From positions 434,001 through 498,000 of the forward strand of contig JAIWND010000012.1 in the NCBI GenBank assembly GCA_025330725.1: 64,000 nucleotides of DNA, given 5' to 3'. Position numbers and translations under genes: made by a program. The notes beneath the pieces were generated by a model. That model ran no database searches. It was not told the origin of the DNA and saw only the letters and a list, made by a program, of their open reading frames with translations. Numbering within the stretch: position 1 is the first letter of the stretch; each line of letters opens with the position of its first letter. Positions 1 through 12,664 of this stretch are shown in pieces. This DNA is from Chlamydoabsidia padenii (taxonomy: Eukaryota > Mucoromycota > Mucoromycetes > Mucorales > Cunninghamellaceae).

Positions 1-805
1 AAATCCAGTGTCGGTGATCTGGGAATGATTGGGTACATCACTTGTTTGATTATATTGTGGTTGATCCACATCCGGTACCTGCTGCAGGGCATCTTCTTCA
101 ATGTCTAAATAGTATTACAATATAAAGCGACAATAAGCATTATGAATATAGTTAGGAATAGGGTGATACTCAACTTACGAGATCGATGTTTTGATAATTT
201 GAGTGTTTTCTGTATATGGTTGTGTTTCCTTGACACCTCTGGAAGTTGGTTGGTGAGATGAGTGAGCTTGAGAATGTCCTCATTAGAGACGGCACCAAGT
301 TTTCCTTTTGTGTGTCCTATATCATTAATACAAAAAAAGTAAATGAATTGAGTCGACTTGAATATTGAATAGCTATCATATAATACATACCGCCACCATT
401 TTCATTTTCTGCTGCTGCTGCTGTTGTTGTTGTTGTTGTTGCCGTTGTTACTTTTACTCCTTGCAATGTTGAAGACATTGCCAAATATTGTGTGTTCGGA
501 TGAGGAAAGGAAGGAGAGGATATTGAGGGAGCCAATTGGACAGGAGCACTGGGTTCCAACCATCCACCACCACCACCGCCACCGCCGCCACCACCACTCC
601 TATCAAAGTATTGTTGTTTTCCTTTAGCATCTGTTGTTGGTATAATATGTTCAGGATGAGTTGCAGATTGTGTCCGAGTGTGAGTAGGTAGGATAGGGTT
701 TGTCGTAGTCAATGTGACTGAAGGACGATCGAGTGATCGAGAGGGTTGAGGTCGTTGTGAGGCATTCCTTAAATGATCCAGTTCATGATAGTACCGTGGT
801 TGCAT
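1..805 (-). CDS. Hypothetical protein, N-terminal part (runs off the window)
   Basis: I do not recognise this gene. Reading leftwards, three exons can be joined: 805-391, 316-about 182 and about 103-1. Donors are GGTATG and CTCGTAAGT, acceptors ATATAG and TTTAG, and the frame stays open to the window edge, so the C-terminus is missing. The N-terminal exon is low complexity: a Ser/Pro/Thr-rich stretch, a run of about eleven glycines encoded by GGT/GGC repeats, then Thr and Ala runs. The second exon (about 45 residues from 316) is less biased and Leu/Lys-rich, which suggests a short helical region. The start at 805 is the first ATG of the open frame; I see no acceptor directly before it. The product is probably a regulatory or scaffold protein rather than an enzyme, but that is only a guess from composition. 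Confidence 0.55.
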
Positions 806-1215
806 GTGATGATATAAGTAATGTATTGATTAATATTTGGTAGTAATAAAAACAGGTATATAAGTGGTATATGAGAAAGAAAAATAAAGAAGAAGGGAAG
901 AGTGAAAAAAAAGAAAAATGAACTTTTGTTCACGTTGGGTTGCACACTTACACGAAATTGGAATCCCGCTGATCTGGGTAAAAATTAAAAAGAAGGGACA
1001 GAATCATATAGTCCGTTCCCCGGTCCTAACTGAAATCATGCCAAATATGATAAGAATGATTGTCGCATGGAAGGAATGATAAATTTACTCCAGAAGACAG
1101 GCAGAGAGAGAGAAAAAAAGGTTAAAACACACTCACACCAAAGAACGATTTTCCTTTTACCCTTTTTCTTCCTTCTTAACATCATACTTTTTCAACAAGG
1201 CACATTTTGTTCGTT
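806..1215. other. Intergenic, divergent promoter region
   Basis: This 410-base stretch separates two divergent genes. It is A/T-rich with purine runs around 870-920. It contains one copy of the recurrent GCGGG/TTGAA-type element at 957-969. The short open frame starting near 1067 is compositionally biased and I do not consider it a gene. Confidence 0.6.
957..969 (-). promoter_or_regulatory. Recurrent GCGGG-TTNNAA element (variant)
   Basis: On the minus strand the site reads GCGGGATTCCAAT, a weak match to the element found across this window. It lies 152 bases upstream of the minus-strand gene and 247 upstream of the PDAT start. Confidence 0.35.
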
Positions 1216-1571
1216 ATGGCTAATCAAAAGAACAATCGCCAACAAAGGTGTAGACTATCTTTGAAATGTCAATTTTTATTCTTCCAAATGCCTCTCATTG
1301 CTGCTTTCTTGGCCGCGATGACTTTGGCTGAAGTTGAAACGCCGCAAGAAGAACAGCAACATTCTGGAAATACCGTTTTGGGGTACCTTACCAATCAGTT
1401 CCTTCAATGGGGCGCGCTTAATACAATAGATCATGAAGGGTTCCTATCGAAGTTGGCCAATTTCAGTAAGCAAAATGAAGCGGATCCGGTTGACAAGAGT
1501 CATTTTTACCCCGCCGACGAATACAAGTAAGTTTAACCCCCCTTATTCCTCTATCACTTTTTTTGACCCGG

Positions 1572-1611
<40 letters not shown>

Positions 1612-4369
1612 TTCAGGGAGGAATTGGATTTGAAGGTTCACTTCCCTGTAGTGATGATTCCTGGTCTGTCCTCTTCTACCATTCAAAGCTGGGGAACTAG
1701 CGCGAAATCAAGAAAGCATTATAGAAAGAATATATGGGGAACTTCCGATATGATTCGCATGGTGATTTCTGATAAACCTAGTTGGATGGAAATCATAAAG
1801 TTGGATCCTATCACTGGTCTTGATCCGGAAGGTATAAAGCTACGAGCAGCTGAAGGTAAGAATCAAAAGACATGTGTTGATGGTGAGCTCAATTTGTTTA
1901 CCCCTGAATCATTTTAGGTTTTGATGCTGCTGAGTATATATTCCCAGGGTAGGACAAGACAAAGCGGGGTTTAAAAATATGGCTTGATTGACCAAAAAAA
2001 AAACTTCTTTTCTTTTTCTTTTATTTTTTAGATACTGGGTATGGTCAAAGGTGATTAAAAACCTTTCTGCTATCGGCTATGATCCAACCAGTATGTATAT
2101 GGCAACTTATGACTGGCGACTATCGATTGGATTACTGGAACAACGGGATCAGTACTTTAGCAAACTAAAGAATCGATTTGAAAACAACAAGATAGCTTTT
2201 GGTCGCAGGTCGGTTGTGTTGGGACATTCGATGGGTAAGTACACGTAACTTTTTTTTAAAAAAAGAAAGAACGCTCATCCTTTTTGTTTTTATGTTTCCA
2301 TTTTAATAGGCTCTACTATATTGCATTACTTTATAAAGTGGGTGGAATCTCCTCAAGGTGGTAATGGTGGTGATCATTGGGTTGAAGACCATATTGAAAA
2401 CATTGTTCATATCGGTGGTGCTTTACTTGGTGCGCCTAAAGCATTAACCTTTTTATTATCTGGTAAGAAAAGTCCAACTCTTCAAACAAAAGTAGTTCTG
2501 AACTAATCTCACTTTTTTTTTTCTGCCTTGATCTAGGTGAAAACCGTGATGTCTTATCCATGGGAAAACTACCTGGCTCATTTATTGAGAAGTTTTTTTG
2601 CCGTGGGGAACGTGTGGATTTGGCTCGAAACTGGGGTGGCTCTGCTGCTATGCTTACTAAAGGTGGTGATACGATTTGGGGGAACGGAAACGGTGCACCA
2701 GAAGATCCTGAAGGCGACTCTGCTCATCCAAGTTTTGGTGATTATATCACCTTTTTGCCTAAACAACCTATGGATATAGATACAAACACTACTGCTCCTT
2801 CCATCTTCAAAATGAAAAACCGATTGAAGAAACAGAAGAAGGCGGCCGATGGTGATAGTGATGGTACTCAACTCCTCGACAACTCTGATGGAAGCATTGA
2901 TAAGGATAGCAACAACAATAAGGATATCACTGCCAATCCGGATAGCAGCAATAACAAGGACACAGCAGCCACTGTCAATCAGGATAGCAGCATCACCCAG
3001 GATACCACTCCCAATCAGGGTAGCAGCATCAACAAGGATATCATCGCCAACAAGGATATCATCGCCAACCAGGATAGCAGCATCATCGAAGATACCACAG
3101 TCAACATGGATAATAGTACTACTTTGGAAAATATCATCAAAATGGACGAAATTATTGATATGGATAACATTGTCGACATGGAGAACATTAGCAATATGCA
3201 CAACATCGTCAATATGATCAGCACCACTGGGTTGAATGCAGACACCCTTGATGACAGTGCCACCAGCAGTGACAACGCCGTCAGTGAAAACAGCCCCAGC
3301 AATGATAACAATATCAGCAACAATGAAAATGTCAACACGGATAACAGCAACAATGAAAATGTCAACACGGATAACAGCAACAGCAGTGACGTCAAATTTG
3401 TCGATCAATTACCAACACTTCTCAATCACACCATGGATATGACATTCAGTCTACTGAAGAGCAAGGCTTCCCCAGAATTCATCAACGTGCTCCGCAACAA
3501 CTACTCTTATGGCATCTCAACATCCAAGTCTCAATTGAAACAGAATGATGATATCCCAAGCAAATGGACCAACCCACTGGAATCTAGACTGCCTATTGGT
3601 AAGAATTAGAAGAAGAAGAAGAAAGGCAGTTGGAAAGGACAAATTATTAACACAATATTATTTATGATCTAGCTCCCAGTACCAAGATCTTCTGTTTGTA
3701 TGGTGTAGGTGCGACAACTGAACGAAGCTACTACTTTACATCCCACGACTACACTCAACCAGTTAGTGATTACGATAAGGTTTGTAAGGCCCATGGTAAT
3801 GTCCCTAATGCTGCTGGCGGCATGTCTTCTATACCCTTATACATCGACACAACTATCAACGACCCTGATCACAATGTCCATGTTGGTATTCGATTAACTG
3901 ATGGGTAAGAAAAATAGTAACTACAAGTTATCTTTATGCTTGTATTAACTTTTCTTCTTAGCGATGAAACGGTGCCTGTATTGTCAAATGGATTTATGTG
4001 TACTCCTTCTGGCGGATGGACGAAACATAGCAATCTCTATAATCCCGGTAAAAGTCAAGTTGTCGCTCGGGAATACCAAGATAACCCTACAAAAGGCTCT
4101 TCTAAGAATCGTGGTGCACCCACTTCGGCGAAACATGTGGAACTCCTCGGGAATAATGAATTACTAGTAAATATGACATTTTAATGGAAAGTACTGGTGG
4201 GCAATATCTCTAACATCTCTTTTTTTTTTCTTATCTTTGTGGGAAATCCATCACCTTTTAGTTGGATGTAATGCTACTGGTATCGAATCATGGTGACAAG
4301 GTTGGCGAACGACTTTACTCCAAGATTGAAACAATGGCTCAACGTATCTCCTTGACACATTATAAATAG
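1216..4369 (+). CDS. LRO1: Phospholipid:diacylglycerol acyltransferase (Lro1/PDAT-like)
   Basis: Nine exons (1216-1526, 1617-1855, 1918-1948, 2032-2234, 2310-2462, 2537-3598, 3673-3904, 3962-4166, 4262-4369) give about 847 residues. The family moves an acyl group from a phospholipid to diacylglycerol to make triacylglycerol, independently of acyl-CoA, at the ER. Seen here: a basic N-terminus, a hydrophobic segment at about residues 20-40 that fits a type II membrane anchor, the nucleophile elbow GHSMGS (Ser about 260), the Asp in DGDETVP (about 745) and the His in VSNHGD (about 822). The ATG at 1216 was preferred to 1288 because it keeps the basic residues before the membrane segment. Odd feature: residues about 400-610 are an Asn/Asp-rich, partly tandem insertion between conserved lipase blocks. 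Identification is firm; the exact N-terminus is less so. Confidence 0.88.
1574..1610 (+). repeat. Poly-T tract in PDAT intron 1
   Basis: An uninterrupted run of 37 T sits directly before GTTCAG, the acceptor of the first intron, so it forms the whole polypyrimidine tract. Length may be affected by assembly error. Confidence 0.9.
2800..3430 (+). repeat. Asn/Asp-rich degenerate coding repeat inside PDAT
   Basis: The third-exon-block sequence repeats units such as AAYAAGGATATCATCGCC at 3033-3068 and a 30-base unit at about 3331-3384 encoding ENVNTDNSN twice. The repeated codons give an Asn, Asp, Ser and Ile rich insertion of about 210 residues in the acyltransferase. The same periodicity creates long spurious open frames on both strands. 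Confidence 0.8.
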
Positions 4370-4958
4370 ATTTACCCCATTAACTTGATGGTTTTTAGTA
4401 TACACACATTTTAGTCTTATATTATTATCTTATCCCTACCTACTCATGCATTATAAATAAAACTTGATCACCTATCAATAAAGACACAAAGACTACTAAT
4501 ACAGTAATAATCTCTTGATAAATTCTGGTTTGTAATCATGATCAGTTGTATATCACTTTTTTTTTTTCTTTATTCACCCGCTCTGGAACCATGACTGATG
4601 AAATCTATTATATTAATCATTTATAATGAATCACCACCTTAATTTTGACCTGACTGACACATTAGTCTAGGTACGTACGGTATCTTAATTGAATTCCTGG
4701 TCGGGAATTCAACTTTGCCAAATTTAATATTACCCCTGAAAATATCTTGCAAACACCGATATCCCTATTTCCCATAAGACAAGTTCCTATGTGTTAGTTA
4801 GTTTGATCAAAGATCGGTTTTATTTAGTATTTTTACAATTGGGTGATAAATTTAAATAAAAAGGGCGATAACAATAGCAATGACAACAAAAAGGGGGGGA
4901 CTATTTAGGGCTACTAATATTACTACTAGAAGGTAAGGGATATGAGAGGAGAGAGGGT
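4370..4958. other. Convergent intergenic region
   Basis: This is a shared 3' region between PDAT (+) and the Zn-cluster factor (-). AATAAA-like words occur at about 4455 and 4478 for the PDAT transcript. I see no gene, RNA or repeat in it. Confidence 0.6.
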
Positions 4959-6839
4959 TCAATTACAACCGGGTATGGAAGCCCAACCATTTTGTTGCAG
5001 AGCTTCTTGCACCCGTTGCACAAAAGGACGCTTTTTGGCGATTTCGCTAACAGGAGTGAGTAAGATGACTTGAATCAATTGAGCCAGACCGTCCAAAGCC
5101 TTGATTTTGACATCCGTATTATTGTCGACATGGTAAAGGAGGATGTCACAAGCTTGTTTGAGTTCATGTACACAAGGACGGAAATAGCAATCTATATCGA
5201 TGATCCAGTTGTTGAAGAGTTGTACCAAAGCAAAAGCGGCCGTTGTGCATCGTTGGAGAGACAAAGGTGTGGGTAAATAGGTTTGGTGCAAAAGAATCCA
5301 TTGCCCATGGAAGCGAATCCAGTGCATATAAAGACAACGTGTGCTCCAGACCGAGGCTTGTTTCATTGGTAGTGTTGGCAGAGACGCACGGAATGATGTG
5401 AGACTGCGTTCGATACGTTCTATTTCCCGATATGGCGTCTGTTCAGCATCGTTGGCAAAGCATGTTCGGCGAATATCCCTGGTGATTTGACATGATTGGA
5501 ACTCCAACCATTGAAAAAGTGCTTGACGATCGTCTTGTGATAAAGAAGGGTTGAAGGCCGTGGTTGTCGATGAGTCGCCGCTGTTGAGATGAACTTCGTA
5601 AGGTTTGTTGTGGAAGTGAGAGGTGGCTGTGTCCAAAAAATACAAAAACCACAAAAGTGATCGAGCATACCCCTTTATGTATCGAATGTTGGCGTTCCGA
5701 AAGATGGTTTCATGATGTGTTTGTGCAATCCCGTCCAATGCTTCTTCCCGATACAGTTGCAGTGAGAGCGCCATTCGTACTGCCATACCAGAGTAGAGAT
5801 AAATCACAGAAGTATTACCGCTTTCCATATGATACAGCACCAGATTACAGATCGCATGACAAGTCGCTAGGTTGGGTGTTTCAAAGTAAAGAGAGGACAA
5901 GAGATATTTAGCCCATCCATAATATTGTTGAGCCAGACTGACACATTCGGCTTCGGTGATATGAAGAGAAGTGAAGGCTTCCCTATGCCAACAGTAAGCA
6001 TGAGGCAACATGTGACAGAGAATGGACGCATAAAGAAGTTGAAGTGACGGTGTGGCGTCCAAAATTTCTTGATCCAGGAGCATATCTTGAAGTAACACAT
6101 TAAAAGGTTGCACAGCCCCATGCAGCAGACAGGTCTTGTACAGTCGAAGCAAGTTCTTGACGATGGTTTGTGGTAAAGGTGGAGGTGGATGAGTGATTTC
6201 TACATCGTCAGCCATGATGGTTTCTTCTTCTGGTTGTAAGCTTGTAAAGTGAGATAACCGTATTGTTGGGAAGATGGTATTGTTACGTCGTAGCCAGGAA
6301 GGTTGAGGTCCTGAGGGTGGTGGTGGTGGTGCTTCGTTATCGAGGGCGAATTGAATAATGCATTTATAAATGTCCTCTACATGATCCAAATGAGTGTCGA
6401 CAGCCAGTCCAGTAGGGTATGTATTTTGAATATCCCAACCACCTAGTGCCTTGGTGCAAAGAGCAGGTTGATTTGTTTCTTTGACCAATGTTTCTATCAA
6501 GTCGAATTCCCCCAAAAGTGAGTGTATTTGATCTTCCAGGCCAGCAAAACGATCCCGCAAGGCAGTACTTTCTAAATCACCAGGAGCATCCAAGTATTCA
6601 CAACCAACATCTGCTTGATTGCATTGATCACAAGAAGGTCGAGTCCTAGAGCACTTTGACCTATGCCGTCGACATCTGTGAGAAAAGAAAAAAACAAAAA
6701 AACACAAGGTGAATAAAGTGGTTTCATTTGTGGTGGACTAGTTTTACCTTTGGCACGATAAAGCCATACGTGCGCGCCTTTTTACAGGTTTCTTGTGAAT
6801 GCCATCAGTAATTGCTAATAAAGCACCTTCAGCTGCCAT
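4959..6839 (-). CDS. Zn2Cys6 fungal transcription factor
   Basis: Two exons (6839-6748 and 6675-4959) give about 602 residues. The intron splits the DNA-binding domain: exon 1 ends after SCQR and exon 2 continues CRRHRSKC. Joined, the cysteines follow C-X2-C-X6-C-X6-C-X2-C-X6-C at residues about 29-56, the binuclear zinc cluster of Gal4-type factors. A short coiled region follows (about 65-95). The centre and C-terminus are helical, with the pattern of the fungal-specific transcription factor domain (for example a segment around YYGWAKYLLSSLYFETPNLA). The first ATG (6839) is used; without the first exon half the zinc ligands would be lost. Target genes cannot be told from sequence; the neighbour is a divergent coiled-coil gene 457 bases away. 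Confidence 0.85.
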
Positions 6840-7296
6840 TAAAGATTGATATAAAAAGATAAAGAAGAAGAAAAAGAAAGACCAAAAGAAGATTTCGTTC
6901 TCCTGGTCTGCCTCTGTATGACGGCATTTGAAAAATGTTTTATTTTTGTTGTAATATCAGATTTCCCAGCCCTGCCTTTTTTGATCTATGTATCCTTCGG
7001 AGTGAGATAAACATCATCTGACCATGGGAACGGTAGTAAGTTACATACCAGTACATTGCTATTGTCATTTCAAGTATGTCATCCACAAAATAGATAGAAC
7101 ACTGGCAAGTTACTTTGAGTCACCTGACTTGATCTCCGTCTCAATGGAGATGTGACAATGAATTCAAAGCTGGGAGGGAATCGGGGGTTAAAATTGGTTC
7201 TCCAGACAAAGAACTTGAAATTCACTAATTCATTTCATTTCTTTCTTGTTTCTTTTTAGCTTTAGTTTGACAACAAATCAATCGTAATAACAACTC
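6840..7296. other. Divergent promoter region
   Basis: This 457-base region lies between the Zn-cluster factor (-) and the coiled-coil gene (+). A weak relative of the recurrent element, CGGGGGTTAAAATTGG, lies near 7182-7197. CT-rich sequence precedes the plus-strand start. Nothing else stands out. Confidence 0.5.
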
Positions 7297-9951
7297 ATGG
7301 CAAAACCGAACCCTGGATATAGTGTAACTGATATAGAAGACGTATGTTAAACTTATGAATTAACCTTGATCTGTGCACAGTGCTAACACTTTCTTTTTCT
7401 CTTTTGAACCCAAATACCAATATTATCAACACCAGTCCGATGAAGAAGAATTGTTCATGACCTTATTAGCTAGGGCACTAGATCATTCACCAAAAACAAC
7501 ACGTGGCACCTCTACTATCAAAGAATGGATGGCCATTATTGAACACTCTGAAGACCTGAAACAGTATTTTGCCCTGAACAACTCTCAGCAACAAGTCCTT
7601 GAAACCTTTGCAATGGCCAACCCAGACATGGAATTGGACGCTCATCATATTAGGTGTATTTACTCAATGGTACTCAAGTCTGAACCTTTGGCACTCAAGG
7701 TGGATCATTCATCGGTCGCATCCCCCCCTCCAGCTACTACTGTAAATATACTCAAGTCAAGCATATCACCCAAGAAGCAACAGCCGCACCATTTTACCCA
7801 GCGAATGATGGATCAGTCTCCGGCTTCACCTACACCTTCTCTGGATCAGCAACAACAACAACGATCACGTGTAGAATCTTCCACTTCTCGGCATCAAGAT
7901 CAACCAGAGGATTCTTCTATTCGATTCCAAAGCAAAGGCAAAAAGGTGTCTATTGATCCCACATTAGAACACCGCGGCACAACAAGTGAAGATAGCGATG
8001 AAAACTCAAGGCACAATAGTGGTGGCAACAAGGGTGCTTCACAAACTCTATATGATTTGGAAGAAGGATATGGCCGACCGAATGTCCTACGTTTGTCTAA
8101 CGTAAGTGATGATTAAAAAAAAAAGTAGCTACAGTAGCTGACGGACTGATTTCTTTTTATTTTTTATTTTTTATTTATTTCTTAGATTACGCCTGAACGT
8201 CTACAATCCCACCGACAGAATAACAAACTATCCTTCCAACCAGTCGATGAACAATGGATCATTCAAGCTTCGACTCAGGCCTCAAACAGTAGCTCAACAA
8301 ACAATGAACAACAACAAGCTGATCGAAATGCGCTTTTATTGGACGATCGGGTGAAAGACATGGAGAACGAAATACAAGCCCTTCGATCAAAAATCAGAGG
8401 ACACGAAACAACAAATTCACAACAACTTCAAGAATTAAAAGAGGTAAAAAACAAAACAGGGGAATAGTCTTGAATAGGAAACAATGAAACGGGATTTCAA
8501 ATCACTTATTTTTATTCTTTGTGTTCTTATGCATGACTGATTCGATACATAAAATAGCTGAAATACCATCTGGACAGTATCAAACAACAACACCGTCAAT
8601 TAGATCAAAAAAGAACAGGTAATAAATATTAAGGTAAAGAAATGAAAAGGATAGTATGCATTAATCCCTTTTTTTTAATCCGTTTAGATGAAATCGACGA
8701 ACTAAAGATGACAATAAAAGAACTACGATCGGAGCTGGACACCTCCCAGCTAGGACTCTCAAATGCAAATCAAAGGTGTTCACAATTAGAAGACAGCTTG
8801 GCAAAATCACAAAGCGACTCCAACTACTGGAAAGCAACCCTCGAGCAAACACGCGCCGATGTCACTCGTTGGAAATCAGCTTCGGAACGATCACAAAACG
8901 ATGCGGCACATTGGAAATCAGCACTGGATAGATTAGAAAACAATTCTGCATCATGGAAAACAGCTCTGAATCAAAAGACAGATGAATTGGCTCTTTTACA
9001 AAAGGACGGGGATCATCACAAGGCTACTCTTTACAAATTGGAAGCGGAATTGGACCAAAAGGAAAATGAACTCAAGGTAATGTAAAAAGAATAAGGAACA
9101 AAGATCATAACGTTAACCCATCATCATATTTTTATCTTAATTGATCGGGGGTTGTCAATAGAAAACACATGGAAGACTGGAGGAACTGGAAAAGGTTATT
9201 CCACCGAACATGACTCTTACAAAGGTAGGCCAAAAAAAGAAATATGGAAATTCAGTAACTTGAATAATTGAAACTCACTATCATCATGTCGAAAATTAGG
9301 TTGAAGAGTCTCTCAAGAAGGTGGCTTTATTGGAAAAGGACAAGGAAATCAGTGATGCTCTTATTGTCAGTACCAAGGGAAAACTCGTTAAGCTTACGAC
9401 AGATTTGGAAGCATCACAAGACAAAATCAGGCAACTCGAACTAGAAAAACAACTAGATCAACAACACAGCGACACAGCCGAATCAACAAAATCATCGACC
9501 CGATCTTTGTCTTTTTGGAGTCAATGGGAAGCGATCACACACGATAAGAAGAAACTGGCAGAACAATTAGATACGCAAGCCAAAGTGATTGAACGATTAC
9601 GGTCACAGATCTTGTCCAATGGGTCTACGGTAAGTCATCCTGAACTGGTAACGTAACATGTTACTGATCACTTTCCTTATTATTACTCAGATCAATCAAA
9701 TACCGACGGAAAAACAGTCAACCCGATGGTGGTTACCTATCATTGGCATTTTAGGAATTGTCTTCTTAATTGCGGTAACTGGCTTTGTATATGTTATCAA
9801 TTCACCACCTTCTATCTATGGATTATGGAATGACCCGCACGGATATCAAGGACAATGGTTGTCGGATGCCCCGATGCCCCGAAGTTGGATCCTTTTACTA
9901 TTAGATAGAATTTTATTACCCCGTGATCATACATTTGTACCTCCCATTTAA
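7297..9951 (+). CDS. Coiled-coil protein with a C-terminal membrane segment
   Basis: Eight exons (7297-7341, 7436-8101, 8186-8443, 8558-8618, 8688-9076, 9162-9224, 9300-9629, 9691-9951) give about 690 residues. I do not recognise the family. The N-terminal 90 residues are acidic and helical, then comes a Ser/Pro/Gln-rich disordered region to about 300. From about 300 to 595 the sequence is heptad-like and rich in Leu, Glu, Gln and Lys, with an internal repeat in which Trp-Lys recurs every 14 residues or so (YWKATLEQ, RWKSASER, HWKSALDR, SWKTALNQ). A single hydrophobic segment (about 615-640, starting WWLPIIGILG) precedes a 45-residue tail. This layout resembles golgins, tethers or nuclear-envelope proteins anchored by the C-terminus; which of these is not decidable from sequence alone. 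Confidence 0.75.
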
Positions 9952-10518
9952 AATCTAGTCTTGTCAAATAAATATACTCTTAATAAATTATACTCTTTTC
10001 TTTTATGTATTGATTATATTGTGTTGGTGGCCTTTATTTAGTAAAAGAATGTGCTACATGCGATCTGATGAGCTTATTTAAATGAGAGTCTGGTGAGACG
10101 ACATATTGAAGGTTCTAAGATACGATATACCCTTTTTTGAATTTAAAAAGATATTTGACTTTCTATCCATGCATTCCCTTGCATGAATGATTTGAAAGGG
10201 GATTGGTGTTCATTTTTGACTGCGTTCCCTCTATACAAAAAAAAGTGAATTGGTTGGTGCAAAGAGCTCGAGATATCCAACCAAGCAATCTTATTTGATA
10301 CATTTTAGACATCATTAAGGTTTACTACCAACGATCAATTTCCCCATTTGAACAGCTTGTGTGATTCCAAGAAAATTTTTTTCCAATTCCGCTAGCATCC
10401 AATCCTCTTTCAATTTCTCTCGTTCGATTTTCCTTCTTATTTCCTTCCATCTCTTCATTATAATTCTCTCTCCTCCCTCCTCCCTTCCCCTCTTTAACAA
10501 ACTTGTAATCTATACAAA
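9952..10518. other. Intergenic region upstream of purine permease
   Basis: This stretch is A/T-rich. It carries the word TTGCATGAAT at 10179-10188 and a strong CT-rich tract at about 10395-10495 just before the start codon, typical of fungal 5' leaders. No copy of the GCGGG element was found here. Confidence 0.5.
10179..10188 (+). promoter_or_regulatory. Recurrent TTGCATGAAT word
   Basis: Exact TTGCATGAAT, 330 bases upstream of the permease start; one of about seven similar sites in the window. Confidence 0.3.
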
Positions 10519-11010
10519 ATGGCGTGGGCCAATCGTATCAATACAGCGGTGGCGCATTCATTTATTGGGAGACATTTCCAATTGGAAGGCTCCGGTGCTT
10601 ATCGCGAACGCAAAGGAACCCGGTTTTTGACAGAACTTCGTGCTGGTCTCACCATTTTCTTTGCCATGGTAAAAATAAAAAAAAACACTACTCGCTTCTC
10701 CTTATCATATTAATAATGCTTTTACTCTTTATTTAAACTCACTTGTAGGCCTACATTATCTCTGTTAATGCTTCTATCATTAGTAGTAGTGGTGGAACCT
10801 GCGTTTGCCCAAGAACTCCCGAAGATCCGGTGTGTGATAACGATCCTGCTTATATGGCCTGTATATTCGACATGAAGTTACAAATGATCATAGCAACCTC
10901 CATTATTGCTATGATATCAAGTGTACTTATCGGTGTATTTGCTAATCTTCCCCTTGGTATGGCTCCTGGGTAAGAACCATAACTAGAAATTAACTTGGTG
11001 TGGGAAAACT

Positions 11011-11055
<45 letters not shown>

Positions 11056-12664
11056 TATGGGTTTGAACGCTTACTTTACTTACACCGTTGTTGGCTACCA
11101 TGGATCTGGAAAAATATCGTACGAGACGGCATTGACGGCAATTTTTCTTGAAGGTTGTCTCTTCATGGTTTTGTCTATTCTAGGTGCTAGACAATGGTTT
11201 GCAAGAATTATCCCGATGAGCATCAAAGTGGCCATGGGTTGCGGTATTGGTCTTTATCTTTGTTTCATTGGTTTGCAGTCTTCCGCTGGGATTGGTCTTG
11301 TTTCTCTCGACAAATCGACTCTGGTGACTTTAGGTGGTTGTCCTTTGGACGCCAAAGACGCTGATGGTATCTGCCAATGGGGCCACATGGAGTCACCAAC
11401 TCTCTATATGGGTCTGTTGGGATTGGTTATCATCTCTATCTTATTAATGTACAGGGTCCGTGGTGCTATCTTGATTGGTATCATTTTTATTGCTATTACT
11501 TCGTGGCCTCGTGTTAACAAAGTCACCTATTTCCCTTACACTCCCGCTGGTGACACTTCATTCGACTACTTCAAGAAGGTTGTTACTGTACATCACATCA
11601 ACGATGTGCTGGCTCGATTCAGATTTGATCAAATCACTGGATCATCTGATTTCTGGATTGCTTTGGTCACTTTCTTGGTAAGTAATTTGAATCAAATCAT
11701 TTATGCGTCATTGTACTACTTACTAACTCTCTCTCTCTCTCTCTCTTTCCCTTTAGTACGTCGACATTCTGGATACAACTGGCACCATGTACTCTATGGC
11801 TCGTTATGGTGGTTTTACTGATGCAGCAGGCGACTTTGAACATTCTACACGTTAGTACAAAAGCATATATTGTAATGCTTTGACCTATAATTAACACTTT
11901 ATGCTTTTTATATAGGTGCATTTATCGGTGACAGTATTGCGATTATTATTTCAAGTATCTTTGGATCTTCTTCATGTACCGCCTTTGTAGAATCTGGTGC
12001 AGGGATTGCAGAAGGGGGACGCACAGGCATTACAGCAATCACGGTGGCATTTGGCTTCTTGGTCTCCATCTTCTTCTCACCAATCTTCGCCAGTTTCCCT
12101 CCTTGGTCCACTGGTCCTGCTCTGATTATTGTTGGTTCCATGATGACTTCCAGTATCCGAAACATCAATTGGGATTATCCTGGCGATGCGATCCCTGCTT
12201 TTATCACGGTGGCTGTGATGCCCTTCACTTATTCAATCGCGTAAGTAATTATAACAAGAACTCGAATGACCACCAGAACTAACCCTTTAACATTTTATAC
12301 TCTTCTCATTGTGGTTGCATTTAAACCCAAAAATAGTTACGGTGTGATTGGAGGAATTGTCTCCTATATCGTCATCAATGGATTCGTCTACTTGGTCGAT
12401 AAATTGTCTGGTGGCCGTATCCAACCTGATTACTCTATGCGCGAAGACTGGTGGACGGCGGTGTTTTCAAGATCCTTCGTACCTCACTGGATGAAATATG
12501 TGAAAGGAAAAGTAACAGGAAACCCTATCCCTTGGCACGACGACGAATACGTTTTTGAAGATGACCATGTGGAACCTAATGTGACAACGACTTCTGATGC
12601 TGAATCGTTAGCGCCTACTCAGGTGCTTTCCCCTCCTTATGAAAAGGCTGACTTATATCATTAA
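10519..12664 (+). CDS. Purine permease, AzgA-like (nucleobase/ascorbate superfamily)
   Basis: Six exons (10519-10668, 10749-10969, 11056-11677, 11757-11850, 11916-12240, 12337-12664) give about 579 residues. AzgA-type proteins import adenine, guanine and hypoxanthine by proton symport at the plasma membrane. Seen here: the N-terminal block with RFLTELRAG and [27 protein letters not shown] spanning an exon junction, the [14 protein letters not shown] motif (here [11 protein letters not shown]), [22 protein letters not shown], and about a dozen hydrophobic segments. The start fits the family, whose N-terminus reads as a short cytosolic leader. A short acidic cytosolic tail ends at 12664. Transport specificity is inferred from family membership. 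Confidence 0.87.
11014..11053 (+). repeat. Poly-T tract in permease intron 2
   Basis: Forty T in a row run straight into the AG acceptor at 11054-11055. Confidence 0.9.

Noticed and set aside
2578..3408. A 276-residue minus-strand open frame, and several other long frames, over the PDAT insert
   Set aside because: They mirror the Asn/Asp codon repeats of the sense gene; composition is Val/Ile/Asp repeats, and the sense frame has conserved lipase motifs and splicing on both sides.
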